Shown here: positions 19,884-27,465 of the stretch, in pieces
Layout: each line of letters begins with the position of its first letter
Numbering within the stretch: the first letter of the stretch is position 1
DNA from: Maribacter sedimenticola
Lineage (GTDB): Bacteria; Bacteroidota; Bacteroidia; Flavobacteriales; Flavobacteriaceae
Reading direction: 5' to 3'
Length of the DNA: 64,000 bases
Assembly: GCF_900188415.1 (NCBI RefSeq)
Contig: NZ_FZNV01000010.1
Location: forward strand, 1-64,000
Translations under genes and position numbers: made by a program
Notes under the pieces: model-generated
What the model saw: the letters and a program-made list of their open reading frames with translations, nothing else
Databases searched by the model: none
Told to the model about the DNA's origin: nothing

Positions 19884-20762
19884 TTAGAGCGACAAATATA
19901 AACCAATTCTCTCAATTCGTTCCGATGGAAATCCTTCAATTTTTAACAATTCGTTCAAAGAATTAATACTTCCGTTGAGATTACGATAATTTACAATACG
20001 CTGGGCCACCACTTTTTGAATATATATCAATTTTGATAGTTCTTCAACCGTGGCCGTATTTACATTAATTTTTTCAACTTTTGGCTTGGATAGGACCTTG
20101 AACCGCTTAAGCGTTTTCTCCACAACCTCATCTTCAAGTCCATATACATCAAACAATTGTTCATCTACTAAAAAACCTCCTAGTCTATCCCTGAATTTTA
20201 TAATTCTAGTAGACAATTTTTCCCCAACTCCGTTTATTGTTTGCAATTGTTCTGCCGTCACTTCATTAATATCTAGAACAGGAATTGATTTTGAATAGTT
20301 TTTATGTTCGTTACCAAATTGATTACTTTCAACAGCACCGATCTTAGACTTGGTTACCCATTCTGGAAAATTAAAATTTGGCGAAATAGCTTTTAAGAGT
20401 GAATCTGATATTAACGTGACTTTTTGGAACTCTTCTGCAGAATTCACAAATTTACCCGTGTTCCTAAACTCATGTAACCTATCTATTTCCTCAACGGACA
20501 TGCCCAAACTATATCCTTTATAGTCCGAAATAAAATTTGGATTGAACTTATAGATAATTTTGTCTTTCTTTTCCGCCAATACCTGTTTAAGCGAATCTAT
20601 GCGTTGCTGCTCAGTAAAATTGCTTTTTAGGGGATAACCATCCCTAATATAATTGTGGTTTAAATAAAAAAAGATTTGAACCAACACAAGGAACAACAGC
20701 AAAAAGAAAATCCCACTACGTTCTTGTTTAGTGAACTTAAAGTGGGATTTTAATTTTTTCAA
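19884..20762 (-). CDS. Membrane-anchored helix-hairpin-helix (ComEA-like) protein
   Basis: A 292-residue protein. One N-terminal transmembrane helix (GIFFLLLFLVLVQIFFYL, residues 18-35) follows a basic stretch. Three helix-hairpin-helix segments then lie in the periplasmic part: around DYKGYSLGMSVEEIDRLHEF, DINEVTAEQLQTINGVGEKLSTRI and NVNTATVEELSKLIYIQKVVAQRI. These resemble the ComEA DNA-receptor motif, which binds DNA without sequence specificity. A role in DNA uptake or envelope DNA handling is inference. It is 10 bp upstream of the acyl-CoA dehydrogenase start and 12 bp downstream of the symporter, so the three genes may be one transcript. Confidence 0.75.
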   Translation of the reverse strand: MKKLKSHFKFTKQERSGIFFLLLFLVLVQIFFYLNHNYIRDGYPLKSNFTEQQRIDSLKQVLAEKKDKIIYKFNPNFISDYKGYSLGMSVEEIDRLHEFRNTGKFVNSAEEFQKVTLISDSLLKAISPNFNFPEWVTKSKIGAVESNQFGNEHKNYSKSIPVLDINEVTAEQLQTINGVGEKLSTRIIKFRDRLGGFLVDEQLFDVYGLEDEVVEKTLKRFKVLSKPKVEKINVNTATVEELSKLIYIQKVVAQRIVNYRNLNGSINSLNELLKIEGFPSERIERIGLYLSL

Positions 20763-20774
20763 AAGGTACGGTAA

Positions 20775-22394
20775 TTAATATACTTTTTTAATTGCCGTTA
20801 AATATCGCTCAAAACTCTTTTTTACTTTAGGAAAAAGTATGAGCAGACCTATCATGTTAGGGAACACCAATGCCAAAATCATAGCATCCGAGAATTTTAT
20901 TACCGCATCTAACGTTGCGGCGGCTCCTATTACTACAAACATTAAAAACAATACTTTGTAAATAATATCTGCGGTCTTTCCACGACCAAATAAATATTTC
21001 CATGATTGAAGACCATAATAAGACCAAGAAATCATTGTAGAAAAGGCAAATAGGATTATGGCTATTGTTAGGACATATCTAAATCCAGGAATTACGGAAT
21101 CATACGCCATAGAGGTTAAATCCACCCCACCTACATAATCACCTGTTTCACTCAACATTACCGTACTACCAATACCGTTACCGTACTCAAAGGCACCGGC
21201 ATCCATATTAAAGAAAATTATCACCAATGCTGTCATGGTACAAATGACCACCGTATCAATAAATGGTTCAAGTAGTGCTACAATACCCTCACTTGCAGGA
21301 TACCTGGTTTTAACGGCAGAATGCGCTATCGCCGCAGAACCTGCACCCGCTTCATTGGAAAAGGCCGCACGTTGGAAACCAACAATTATAACACCTATGA
21401 TACCCCCAATAGCAGCATCAGGAGAAAAAGCTCCGGAAAAAATCATTCCAAAAGCATCACCTATATATTTTATGTTGGCAAATATGATCACCAAAGACGC
21501 CAATACATAGATACCTGCCATAAAAGGCACGATTTTTTCTGTAACACTGGCTATCTTTTTAATACCTCCAATAATTACTACGCCTACCAAAATAGCAAGT
21601 ATTAAACCAATAATTACACCTGTGGCACCACCTTCCAAATTGAGCATTGAGGTCAATTGTACAGCTGCCTGGTTAGATTGAAAAGCGTTACCTCCACCAA
21701 ATGAAGCACCAACGCAAAGTACTGCGAATACGCCAGCAAGAATTTTACCTAATACTTTTAAGTTACTTTCACTTAATCCCCTGGACAAATAATACATTGG
21801 CCCACCATATACTGTACCATCTGGACCAACGTCCCTATACTTGACACCAAGGGTACATTCTACGAATTTTGTCGACATTCCTATTAGACCACATACAATC
21901 ATCCAGAATGTTGCACCAGGTCCTCCTAGGGCAATGGCGACCGCCACACCTGCAATATTCCCTAAACCTACGGTACCCGAAACCGCAGTGGCCAAGGCTT
22001 GAAAATGACTAACTTCACCTTCTTCACTTTCATCACGTATGGTATCTGGGATATCACCGTCTTCGGTCATGTGCATTTGAACTTTTTCAAGACCGTATTT
22101 TTCTATCTCCTCATATTTTCCACGTACTACATTGATTGCCAAAGGAAATTTACTTATACCTGGAAATTTGAAATAAATCGTAAAAAAAGTTGCTCCTGCA
22201 ATCAATAGAATTAAAACTATGGGAATATCAAAACCTGCAATGGGAACGGATGTTAACACCGTAGCCTCCCACCATATTGCAAATGGCATAAAAGCGTCGT
22301 TCACTTTTTCATCAAGACCTTTTTCCTGTGCAAAGGTCAATGTTGGTATTAAAAATGATAAAATGATCAGAAGTCTATACTTCATAGTTTTCAA
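20775..22394 (-). CDS. Alanine/glycine:cation symporter (AGCS family)
   Basis: A 539-residue inner-membrane sodium-coupled amino acid carrier with about 11 hydrophobic segments. Typical AGCS stretches are [33 protein letters not shown], and [21 protein letters not shown]. An N-terminal signal-like segment ending TLTFAQ precedes an extra-cytoplasmic region before the first conserved helix, usual in Flavobacteriia. An alternative start lies three codons downstream. The substrate is probably alanine or glycine, by family. Confidence 0.9.
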   Translation of the reverse strand: MKTMKYRLLIILSFLIPTLTFAQEKGLDEKVNDAFMPFAIWWEATVLTSVPIAGFDIPIVLILLIAGATFFTIYFKFPGISKFPLAINVVRGKYEEIEKYGLEKVQMHMTEDGDIPDTIRDESEEGEVSHFQALATAVSGTVGLGNIAGVAVAIALGGPGATFWMIVCGLIGMSTKFVECTLGVKYRDVGPDGTVYGGPMYYLSRGLSESNLKVLGKILAGVFAVLCVGASFGGGNAFQSNQAAVQLTSMLNLEGGATGVIIGLILAILVGVVIIGGIKKIASVTEKIVPFMAGIYVLASLVIIFANIKYIGDAFGMIFSGAFSPDAAIGGIIGVIIVGFQRAAFSNEAGAGSAAIAHSAVKTRYPASEGIVALLEPFIDTVVICTMTALVIIFFNMDAGAFEYGNGIGSTVMLSETGDYVGGVDLTSMAYDSVIPGFRYVLTIAIILFAFSTMISWSYYGLQSWKYLFGRGKTADIIYKVLFLMFVVIGAAATLDAVIKFSDAMILALVFPNMIGLLILFPKVKKSFERYLTAIKKVY

Positions 22395-22476
22395 ATTAGT
22401 TATTGAATTTAGTTAGTTAATCTAGCAATATCTTAAAAATTATGGATGCAATCAAATTTATACGACATAAAGATTT

Positions 22477-23484
22477 TTATTCTATATGAAACATTTTGTT
22501 CAATTTTTTAATTTGTTCCGGTCTGCCCAACACTATAATCTTGCTCTTTGGCTGTAATTTTAAATCTGCCTCAGGATTTATGGTATAATCCCCATCAGGT
22601 GAAATATACCCAATAATTGTGCACCCTGTCTTTTTTCTAAGATCTAGATCCCTAAGCGAATTACAATCTATTTGATCCGCAAAATCCTCAATGGCCACTT
22701 CTTCCAAATTAGTGGTGTTCTCACCCTCCATAGATAATTTATCCATAAACGTTATTAAATCTGGCATAACAACCAAGGAGGCCATATGGTCACCTCCTAT
22801 TTTATCTGGCATTATTACTTTATCCGCACCCGCCAAAAACAACTTTTTTTGCGATGTCACCAATGATGCCCTACTAATGATAAAAAGATTTTTCTTTAAC
22901 TGCCTTGCAGACAATACAACAAAAAGATTGGCCGCATCATCCGGTAGTGTAGCTATAAGGTATTGTGCCCTTTGAATACCTGCGGTCATTAGTACTTCAT
23001 CATCATTGGCATCACCCTCAATAAAAAGAACCTCATCCTCATAACGTTCAATAACTTCCTTGTCCCTTTCTATAACGACAAAGGGTCTTTTATACGCCTT
23101 TAACCTCTCCGCCGCTTGCATACCGTTTCTCCCAAAACCACACACTACTACATGTTGATTTAAATTTTCAATAATATTCTTCATCTTCTTCTTTTTTAAT
23201 AATTGCAAGGAATTTCTTCCCAACATATACTCCGTAATCACGGATATGGCATAACCAAATATGAAAACGCTGGTCACAATTAAAATAACCGTAAAAATCT
23301 TACCGTCCGCACCCATTGGCCTAACCTCGGAAAAACCAACCGTTGTTACGGTAATAATGGTCATGTAAAATGCATCTACCCAAGAATAATCAGATATAAA
23401 TCTATAGCCAATTACCCCAAACGCCAATACCAAAAGCATTAACGCCAACGCCAAATATATCCTAGACTTGAACAGGTGTATCAT
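22477..23484 (-). CDS. Potassium channel with RCK/TrkA-N regulatory domain
   Basis: A 335-residue two-helix K+ channel: TM1 at residues 8-26, a pore helix, the filter TVGFSE at 48-53, and TM2 at about 64-85. A cytoplasmic RCK domain begins VVCGFGRNGMQAAERL (near residue 112, Rossmann GxGxxG), followed by a TrkA-C-like tail. The filter departs from the usual TVGYGD, with Phe and Ser-Glu; this variant is common in Bacteroidota relatives. It probably forms a ligand-gated K+ channel controlled by nucleotide or ions. It ends 3 bp after the PspC gene's stop region and is likely co-transcribed. Confidence 0.88.
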   Translation of the reverse strand: MIHLFKSRIYLALALMLLVLAFGVIGYRFISDYSWVDAFYMTIITVTTVGFSEVRPMGADGKIFTVILIVTSVFIFGYAISVITEYMLGRNSLQLLKKKKMKNIIENLNQHVVVCGFGRNGMQAAERLKAYKRPFVVIERDKEVIERYEDEVLFIEGDANDDEVLMTAGIQRAQYLIATLPDDAANLFVVLSARQLKKNLFIISRASLVTSQKKLFLAGADKVIMPDKIGGDHMASLVVMPDLITFMDKLSMEGENTTNLEEVAIEDFADQIDCNSLRDLDLRKKTGCTIIGYISPDGDYTINPEADLKLQPKSKIIVLGRPEQIKKLNKMFHIE

Positions 23485-23487
23485 ATT

Positions 23488-23715
23488 TTACAAATCAAAA
23501 ACGGAATTTCTTTTGGTATAGATGAGATCTTTTATCCTAAGCCAAAATGCCAGAAAAAGATAGAGGGCAAAGCCAAAGCCAACTGTGACAAATGTTAGGT
23601 ATATAAAGGATGTCCTTACCACCCTAGCTCTTATACCTAATCTTTCGGCAATTCTACCGCACACTTCAAAACCTCTTTTTTGTAGATAATGCAATAAATT
23701 ATAAAATAATTTCAT
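23488..23715 (-). CDS. PspC-domain membrane protein
   Basis: A 75-residue protein. The PspC domain is seen as VCGRIAERLGIRARVVRTSFIYLTFVTVGFGFALYLFLAFWL, with one long hydrophobic stretch crossing the membrane (quoted here as landmarks: CGRIAERLGI and RTSFIYL). PspC proteins sense or signal envelope stress in enterobacteria; the role here is not established. I chose the start at 23715 because the longer frame overlaps the preceding DUF2851 gene by 49 bp and its extra residues look non-native. Confidence 0.78.
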   Translation of the reverse strand: MKLFYNLLHYLQKRGFEVCGRIAERLGIRARVVRTSFIYLTFVTVGFGFALYLFLAFWLRIKDLIYTKRNSVFDL

Positions 23716-23726
23716 GGAGTATAAAA

Positions 23727-25004
23727 TTAGACTTTTATATTCATTAATTGGGCACCTATAGCACAATCCAAACATTTGCCGGTTTTACAATATGCATTGT
23801 AGAGTTGAAGATAAGCTTGGGACGATTTTGCATTTGTAATCTGTCCCCCAATGTCCCTATATCTTTCAATAATACTGTTTTGTTCACTTTTAAAAGTACC
23901 CATCAATTGAAATAATGCATCATTATTTGTTTGACCAATATATTGTTGATAGCTAAATTTTAAAGGAATTACCGTATTTATCATAATAAGCTGAACAAAA
24001 GAATCTGTAATATGCTTAATTTTCCTATTGGATTCTTTTTCAAACGTGTAATGGGTATTCCAATAGTCACTTGTACCCAAATTCACAAGATCAGATGCAT
24101 CTACATCTTTCCTATCTATTAAATTTTGAAACAAATTATTATTGGTAGCATAAATTTTGGAAAACTGTGCGAGTCTTATGGTAGGAAAGTTAAGTGGCCT
24201 TAATTTAAAAAATTTTGGTTTGGTCAGAGGCTGAACTAAATGGTATTTGGACTTTAAATATTGATATTCTTTAAATAACCGATTATAGTAACTATCTAGC
24301 CCCGGTTCCTGTTCTAACAACCCTGCCTGCCCCATGAGCAAACTTTCCATTACCAAAGGTTGCCCAAATAACTTTCTGACTATAGAATAGCGTATAGATT
24401 TACCAATGGCCAAAAATGCATCTGCATTTATTTTGGAACCAAAATTTTTTAAAAGCATCAAGAACAGAACATATTCCCAATCATTGTCTGTAAATTTCAA
24501 CAATTCATTAATTACCCCAGACTTGCCCTGTAAACGTTCTATGAACAGACGGTCAAGCCAATTTTCCTTTATAAACGTATCAACTTGCTTAAACTCATTC
24601 TCGCAATTTATAAATTTATAATTCTTAGTATTGAATAGTTGCTTGTACGTTTCAAGCAATGCTACAGAAATATATTCCTGCAAGGATAAGGTGGGTATTT
24701 GAGTACCATCTTTTCTATATACTGAAACATCGTCTTTCCAAACCACATGAAGAATGACATTGTCGTAACCTGCATCTAATTGGTGGTTATGTGCAAACCA
24801 ATCTGAAGATTTTATATGGATTTCTACGTTGCCGGCCCATAGTTGACCGTCCAGTTCTATTTGGGCATTAAAAAAATCCGGACCGCTTAGTTGGTTGTGT
24901 AATCCAGAACTCTTTACCTGAATAGATTTACCACATGTGGACTGCAGACCGTTTAAAGGATATTTTTTGTATTTCCATAAATAATGCAGTAAATCCTCTT
25001 TCAT
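23727..25004 (-). CDS. DUF2851 family protein
   Basis: A 425-residue soluble protein of the DUF2851 family, found almost only in Bacteroidota. Its N-terminal region MKEDLLHYLWKYKKYPLNGLQ, the segment LSGPDFFNAQIELDGQLWAGNVEIHIKSSDW (landmarks SGPDFFNA and GNVEIHI), and a cysteine pair near the C-terminus (CKTGKCLDCAIG) are typical. The Cys cluster may bind metal. The GNVEIH segment recalls nuclease-like folds, but the biochemical role is unknown. It lies 11 bp upstream of the PspC start. Confidence 0.85.
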   Translation of the reverse strand: MKEDLLHYLWKYKKYPLNGLQSTCGKSIQVKSSGLHNQLSGPDFFNAQIELDGQLWAGNVEIHIKSSDWFAHNHQLDAGYDNVILHVVWKDDVSVYRKDGTQIPTLSLQEYISVALLETYKQLFNTKNYKFINCENEFKQVDTFIKENWLDRLFIERLQGKSGVINELLKFTDNDWEYVLFLMLLKNFGSKINADAFLAIGKSIRYSIVRKLFGQPLVMESLLMGQAGLLEQEPGLDSYYNRLFKEYQYLKSKYHLVQPLTKPKFFKLRPLNFPTIRLAQFSKIYATNNNLFQNLIDRKDVDASDLVNLGTSDYWNTHYTFEKESNRKIKHITDSFVQLIMINTVIPLKFSYQQYIGQTNNDALFQLMGTFKSEQNSIIERYRDIGGQITNAKSSQAYLQLYNAYCKTGKCLDCAIGAQLMNIKV

Positions 25005-25014
25005 TTCCTAAAAA

Positions 25015-25040
25015 TAAAAAACCCGCCGTAAAGCGGGTTA
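25015..25040 (-). terminator. Terminator after the rhodanese gene
   Basis: AACCCGC (25020-25026) pairs with GCGGGTT (25033-25039) around a 6-nt loop. The minus strand continues into six Ts (25020-25015). It isolates the rhodanese gene from DUF2851. Confidence 0.8.
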
Positions 25041-25058
25041 AATTATTATAAGAAATTA

Positions 25059-25367
25059 TTATTCTGTCTCACCTTCCCAATTCATAAAACCTCCTTGAAG
25101 GTTATACGCATTCTCAATTCCTAAACTATTCATGATGGAACACGCTTGTCCGCTTCTGTTACCGGACCTACAATACACATAATAATTTTTGGACTTGTCC
25201 AATTTCTGTAATTCCTCAACGAACTCCTGTCCTTTATATATATCAAGATTAATTGAATTGGGAATTACACCGTCTTCCAATTCTTCTTCTGTTCTAACAT
25301 CAAGTATAACTGCATTGGGATCGTTTTCCAATTGCTCTTCCCAATCTTGTTGTGATAAATCTGCCAT
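25059..25367 (-). CDS. Single-domain rhodanese-like protein
   Basis: A 102-residue cytoplasmic sulfurtransferase-type domain. The active-site loop CRSGNRS carries the nucleophile Cys66. The substrate-binding DVRTEEELEDGVIPNSINLD is at residues 23-42, and GGFMNW near the end is also typical. It probably moves sulfane sulfur between carriers; partners cannot be deduced. It is divergent from the MarR gene, with 138 bp between starts. Confidence 0.9.
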   Translation of the reverse strand: MADLSQQDWEEQLENDPNAVILDVRTEEELEDGVIPNSINLDIYKGQEFVEELQKLDKSKNYYVYCRSGNRSGQACSIMNSLGIENAYNLQGGFMNWEGETE

Positions 25368-25475
25368 AGTAATTAATTATAGGGTAAAAATAATCGATTT
25401 TTATGAAAATCATACCCTACTGAAAATTTAACAAAAAATTAATCGCAATAAAAACAAACTACATAAAAATCTAAT

Positions 25476-25494
25476 TACATTTGTATATACAAAT
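25476..25494 (+). promoter_or_regulatory. marR-operon promoter with overlapping operator palindrome
   Basis: TACATTTG (25476-25483) matches TAnnTTTG exactly. Overlapping it, ATTTGTATATACAAAT (25479-25494) is a perfect 16-bp palindrome, the size and AT-rich form of MarR-family operators. A regulator bound here would cover the -7 box and start point, 12 bp before the start codon. No clear TTG was found at -33. Autorepression is the natural inference. Confidence 0.7.
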
Positions 25495-25505
25495 ATTGTA
25501 TTGAC

Positions 25506-25952
25506 ATGAATGTAGAGGAAATTATTAAGACCAAAACAAACATACCATTACCCAAGCGCACAATTATTCATTTATCATTGGTCGTGAACAAGATTGATGA
25601 AATAATTGCTACCGCACTTAAACCTTATGAAATTTCTATTCAACAATATAATGTACTAAGTATTCTAAGAGGTCAGAAAGGAAATCCTGCAAATTTATCT
25701 ACCATTAACGAACGCATGGTAACAAAAATGAGCAATACCACTAGGCTTGTAGATAAATTGATTATGAAAGGTTTTGTAAAGCGCCGTGTGTGCAAGGAGA
25801 ATAGAAGAAAGGTTGAAATTTTAATTACGGAAACAGGATTAAACATCCTTACGGAAATTGATGGTATACTTTTTGAAACTGAAAAACGTATTCTAGAAAA
25901 TTTCAACGAAAATGATTTAAATGAGTTTAATATTTTACTTGATAAATTTTAA
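25506..25952 (+). CDS. MarR family transcriptional regulator
   Basis: A 148-residue winged-helix repressor. The central DNA-binding part is ISIQQYNVLSILRGQ, then LSTINERMVTKMSNTTRLVDKLIMKGFVKRRVCKENRRKVEILIT (recognition helix near SNTTRLVDKL, wing near RKVEILIT). N- and C-terminal helices form the dimer interface. It is followed 9 bp later by a nitroreductase and then yceI, and preceded by a perfect palindrome. The likely job is to repress its own small operon until a phenolic, quinone or oxidant signal appears. The ligand is unknown. Confidence 0.9.
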   Translation: MNVEEIIKTKTNIPLPKRTIIHLSLVVNKIDEIIATALKPYEISIQQYNVLSILRGQKGNPANLSTINERMVTKMSNTTRLVDKLIMKGFVKRRVCKENRRKVEILITETGLNILTEIDGILFETEKRILENFNENDLNEFNILLDKF

Positions 25953-25961
25953 TTACTAAAC

Positions 25962-26594
25962 ATGAAAAACGTTCTAGATAAGCTTAATTGGCGATATGCC
26001 ACCAAAATGTTCGATGCTTCCAAAAAGGTATCTGAAGAAGATTTAAACATACTATTAGATGCGGCAAGACTTACTGCCTCATCATATGGGTTGCAACCCT
26101 ATCATTTTTATGTTATAGAGGACAAGGATGTTAGGTCCAAATTAAGAAAAGCCTCATATGATCAGCCACAAATAACAGATGCATCGCACCTTTTGGTATT
26201 AGCAAATAAACCTACCTTTGACGAAAGCTTGGTAGATAATTATATTGATAATATTATAAAGACTCGCGGGGTTTCCAAAGGTGATGTTGAAGGATATTCC
26301 AACATGATGAAAGGGGCACTAATGGGTTTGCCAGATGCACATAAAAACTCTTGGACATCAAACCAGACCTATATTGCCCTAGGTAACCTATTGACCATTG
26401 CCGCAGAAATGGAAATAGATACGTGTCCTATGGAAGGTTTTGACAAAGCTCAATACAATGAAATATTGGGATTAGCAGAGAATAACTTGAACGCGGCGGT
26501 AGTATTGGCCGTAGGATATCGTTCTAAAGAGGATAAGACCCAACATTACCCAAAGGTTAGGTATTCCAAAGAAGAAATTATTACACATATATAA
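25962..26594 (+). CDS. NAD(P)H-dependent nitroreductase/oxidoreductase (NfsB-like)
   Basis: A 210-residue FMN enzyme of the nitroreductase family. It shows the N-terminal NWRYATKMFDASKKVSEEDLNILLDAARLTASSYGLQPYHF (landmarks RYATKMFD and SSYGLQPY), the FMN-binding middle TSNQTYIALGNLLTIAAEMEIDTCPMEGF, and the C-terminal AVVLAVGYRSKED. It should reduce quinones or nitro compounds with NAD(P)H. It starts 9 bp after the MarR gene, so it is probably derepressed with it. Confidence 0.88.
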   Translation: MKNVLDKLNWRYATKMFDASKKVSEEDLNILLDAARLTASSYGLQPYHFYVIEDKDVRSKLRKASYDQPQITDASHLLVLANKPTFDESLVDNYIDNIIKTRGVSKGDVEGYSNMMKGALMGLPDAHKNSWTSNQTYIALGNLLTIAAEMEIDTCPMEGFDKAQYNEILGLAENNLNAAVVLAVGYRSKEDKTQHYPKVRYSKEEIITHI

Positions 26595-26623
26595 ATAAAC
26601 ACAAACATTAAAAATTAAAAAAA

Positions 26624-27205
26624 ATGAAAAAATCATTATTAAGTTTAGCATTGGTTGCCATATTTGGATTAACGGCAACTGCCTCTACCCCAAAGGAAGA
26701 TGAGAAAAAACAAGTAAACGTTAGCGCCAGTACAGTAACATGGAAAGGATATAAAGTTACTGGGGAACATAATGGTACCATTAAACTTAAATCAGGTTTT
26801 TTGGAAATGAACGGTAAAAAATTAACCGGTGGTGAGTTTGTAGTAGATATGACCACTATCTCTTGTAGTGATTTAGAACCTGGACAAGGAAAAGAAAAAC
26901 TGGAAGGTCATTTAAAATCTGGCGACTTTTTTGGAGTGGAAAACCACCCAACCTCCAAATTGGTTTTTACTTCAGTTAAACCAATGAACGATACGTCTTA
27001 TACCGTTACCGGAGACTTGACCATTAAAGGTATTACCAGTCCCGTAACTTTGGTTGTTTCTATGTTTGAGAACAAAGCTACAGCTACGATTAAAGTTGAC
27101 AGAACAAAATTTGATATTAAATATGGCTCTGGTAGCTTCTTTGATAATTTAGGGGATAAAGCTATCTATGATGAGTTTGACCTGGTAGTTGACCTTGCTC
27201 TTTAA
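26624..27205 (+). CDS. YceI family periplasmic protein
   Basis: A 193-residue protein with a signal peptide (KKSLLSLALVAIFGLTATAS). The mature part is a lipocalin-like YceI barrel: STVTWKGYKVTGEHNGTIKLKSG, GGEFVVDMTTI, LKSGDFFGVENHPTSKLVFTS, TGDLTIKGITSPVTL. YceI proteins bind polyprenyl lipids such as ubiquinone-type isoprenoids. It follows the nitroreductase by 29 bp, which fits a joint role in quinone or lipid stress. A good terminator follows. Confidence 0.9.
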   Translation: MKKSLLSLALVAIFGLTATASTPKEDEKKQVNVSASTVTWKGYKVTGEHNGTIKLKSGFLEMNGKKLTGGEFVVDMTTISCSDLEPGQGKEKLEGHLKSGDFFGVENHPTSKLVFTSVKPMNDTSYTVTGDLTIKGITSPVTLVVSMFENKATATIKVDRTKFDIKYGSGSFFDNLGDKAIYDEFDLVVDLAL

Positions 27206-27244
27206 ATTACTATTTAATTTTAGAATTAAATTTTAAACAATTTT

Positions 27245-27280
27245 AAATCCCTTTGATATATTTCAAAGGGATTTTGCTTT
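27245..27280 (+). terminator. Terminator after yceI
   Basis: AAATCCCTTTGA (27245-27256) pairs with TCAAAGGGATTT (27263-27274) around a 6-nt loop, followed by TGCTTTTT. It closes the marR-nitroreductase-yceI unit before the trp promoter. Confidence 0.85.
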
Positions 27281-27294
27281 TTGATACCGTAAAG

Positions 27295-27325
27295 TTTGAA
27301 AGTTTAATTTTCCTTTTTATATTTG
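27295..27325 (+). promoter_or_regulatory. trp operon promoter
   Basis: TTTG (27295-27298), 19 bp, then TATATTTG (27318-27325) is a full match to the Bacteroidota promoter. The start point should fall near 27330, only a few bases before the leader-peptide ATG at 27333, so the leader mRNA would be nearly leaderless. Confidence 0.8.
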
Positions 27326-27332
27326 ATGCTCA

Positions 27333-27389
27333 ATGAAAAATTTAAATGTAAATACTTGGTGGTGGAGCAACTTACGAAAAACATCGTGA
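27333..27389 (+). CDS. trp leader peptide
   Basis: An 18-codon reading frame encoding MKNLNVNTWWWSNLRKTS with three consecutive TGG codons (27357-27365), followed by TGA. It lies just after the trp promoter and 29 bp before a Rho-independent terminator that precedes trpE. Three adjacent Trp codons in such a short frame at this place are the signature of ribosome-mediated attenuation. The peptide itself probably has no other function. Confidence 0.9.
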   Translation: MKNLNVNTWWWSNLRKTS

Positions 27390-27452
27390 GCAAAGCATCA
27401 TTGTAGTAAAACTATATAAAGGCTTGTCATCACGACAAGCCTTCTTTATTTT
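27387..27452 (+). promoter_or_regulatory. trp attenuator: antiterminator arm and terminator hairpin
   Basis: AAGGCTTGTC (27419-27428) pairs with GACAAGCCTT (27434-27443) around ATCAC, followed by CTTTATTTTA: a 10-bp terminator stem ahead of trpE. TGAGCAAAGC (27387-27396), overlapping the leader stop codon, can instead pair with GCTTGTCA (27422-27429) with two one-base bulges, disrupting the terminator. A ribosome stalled at the Trp codons would leave this arm free; one reaching the stop codon would cover it. The alternative pairing is my inference. Confidence 0.8.
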
Positions 27453-27465
27453 ATCAAATTACCTT

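Noticed and set aside
19874-19939. Longer acyl-CoA dehydrogenase start
   Set aside because: It would run 56 bp into the preceding helix-hairpin-helix gene and adds residues absent from the family.
27324-27400. TGATGCT (27324-27330) pairing with AGCATCA (27394-27400) around the trp leader peptide
   Set aside because: The first arm overlaps the -7 box and probably lies upstream of the transcription start, so it would not be present in the RNA.
27424-27465. Extended trpE start at 27424
   Set aside because: The added residues would be encoded by the attenuator stem and lack similarity to TrpE; the ATG at 27466 follows the terminator directly.
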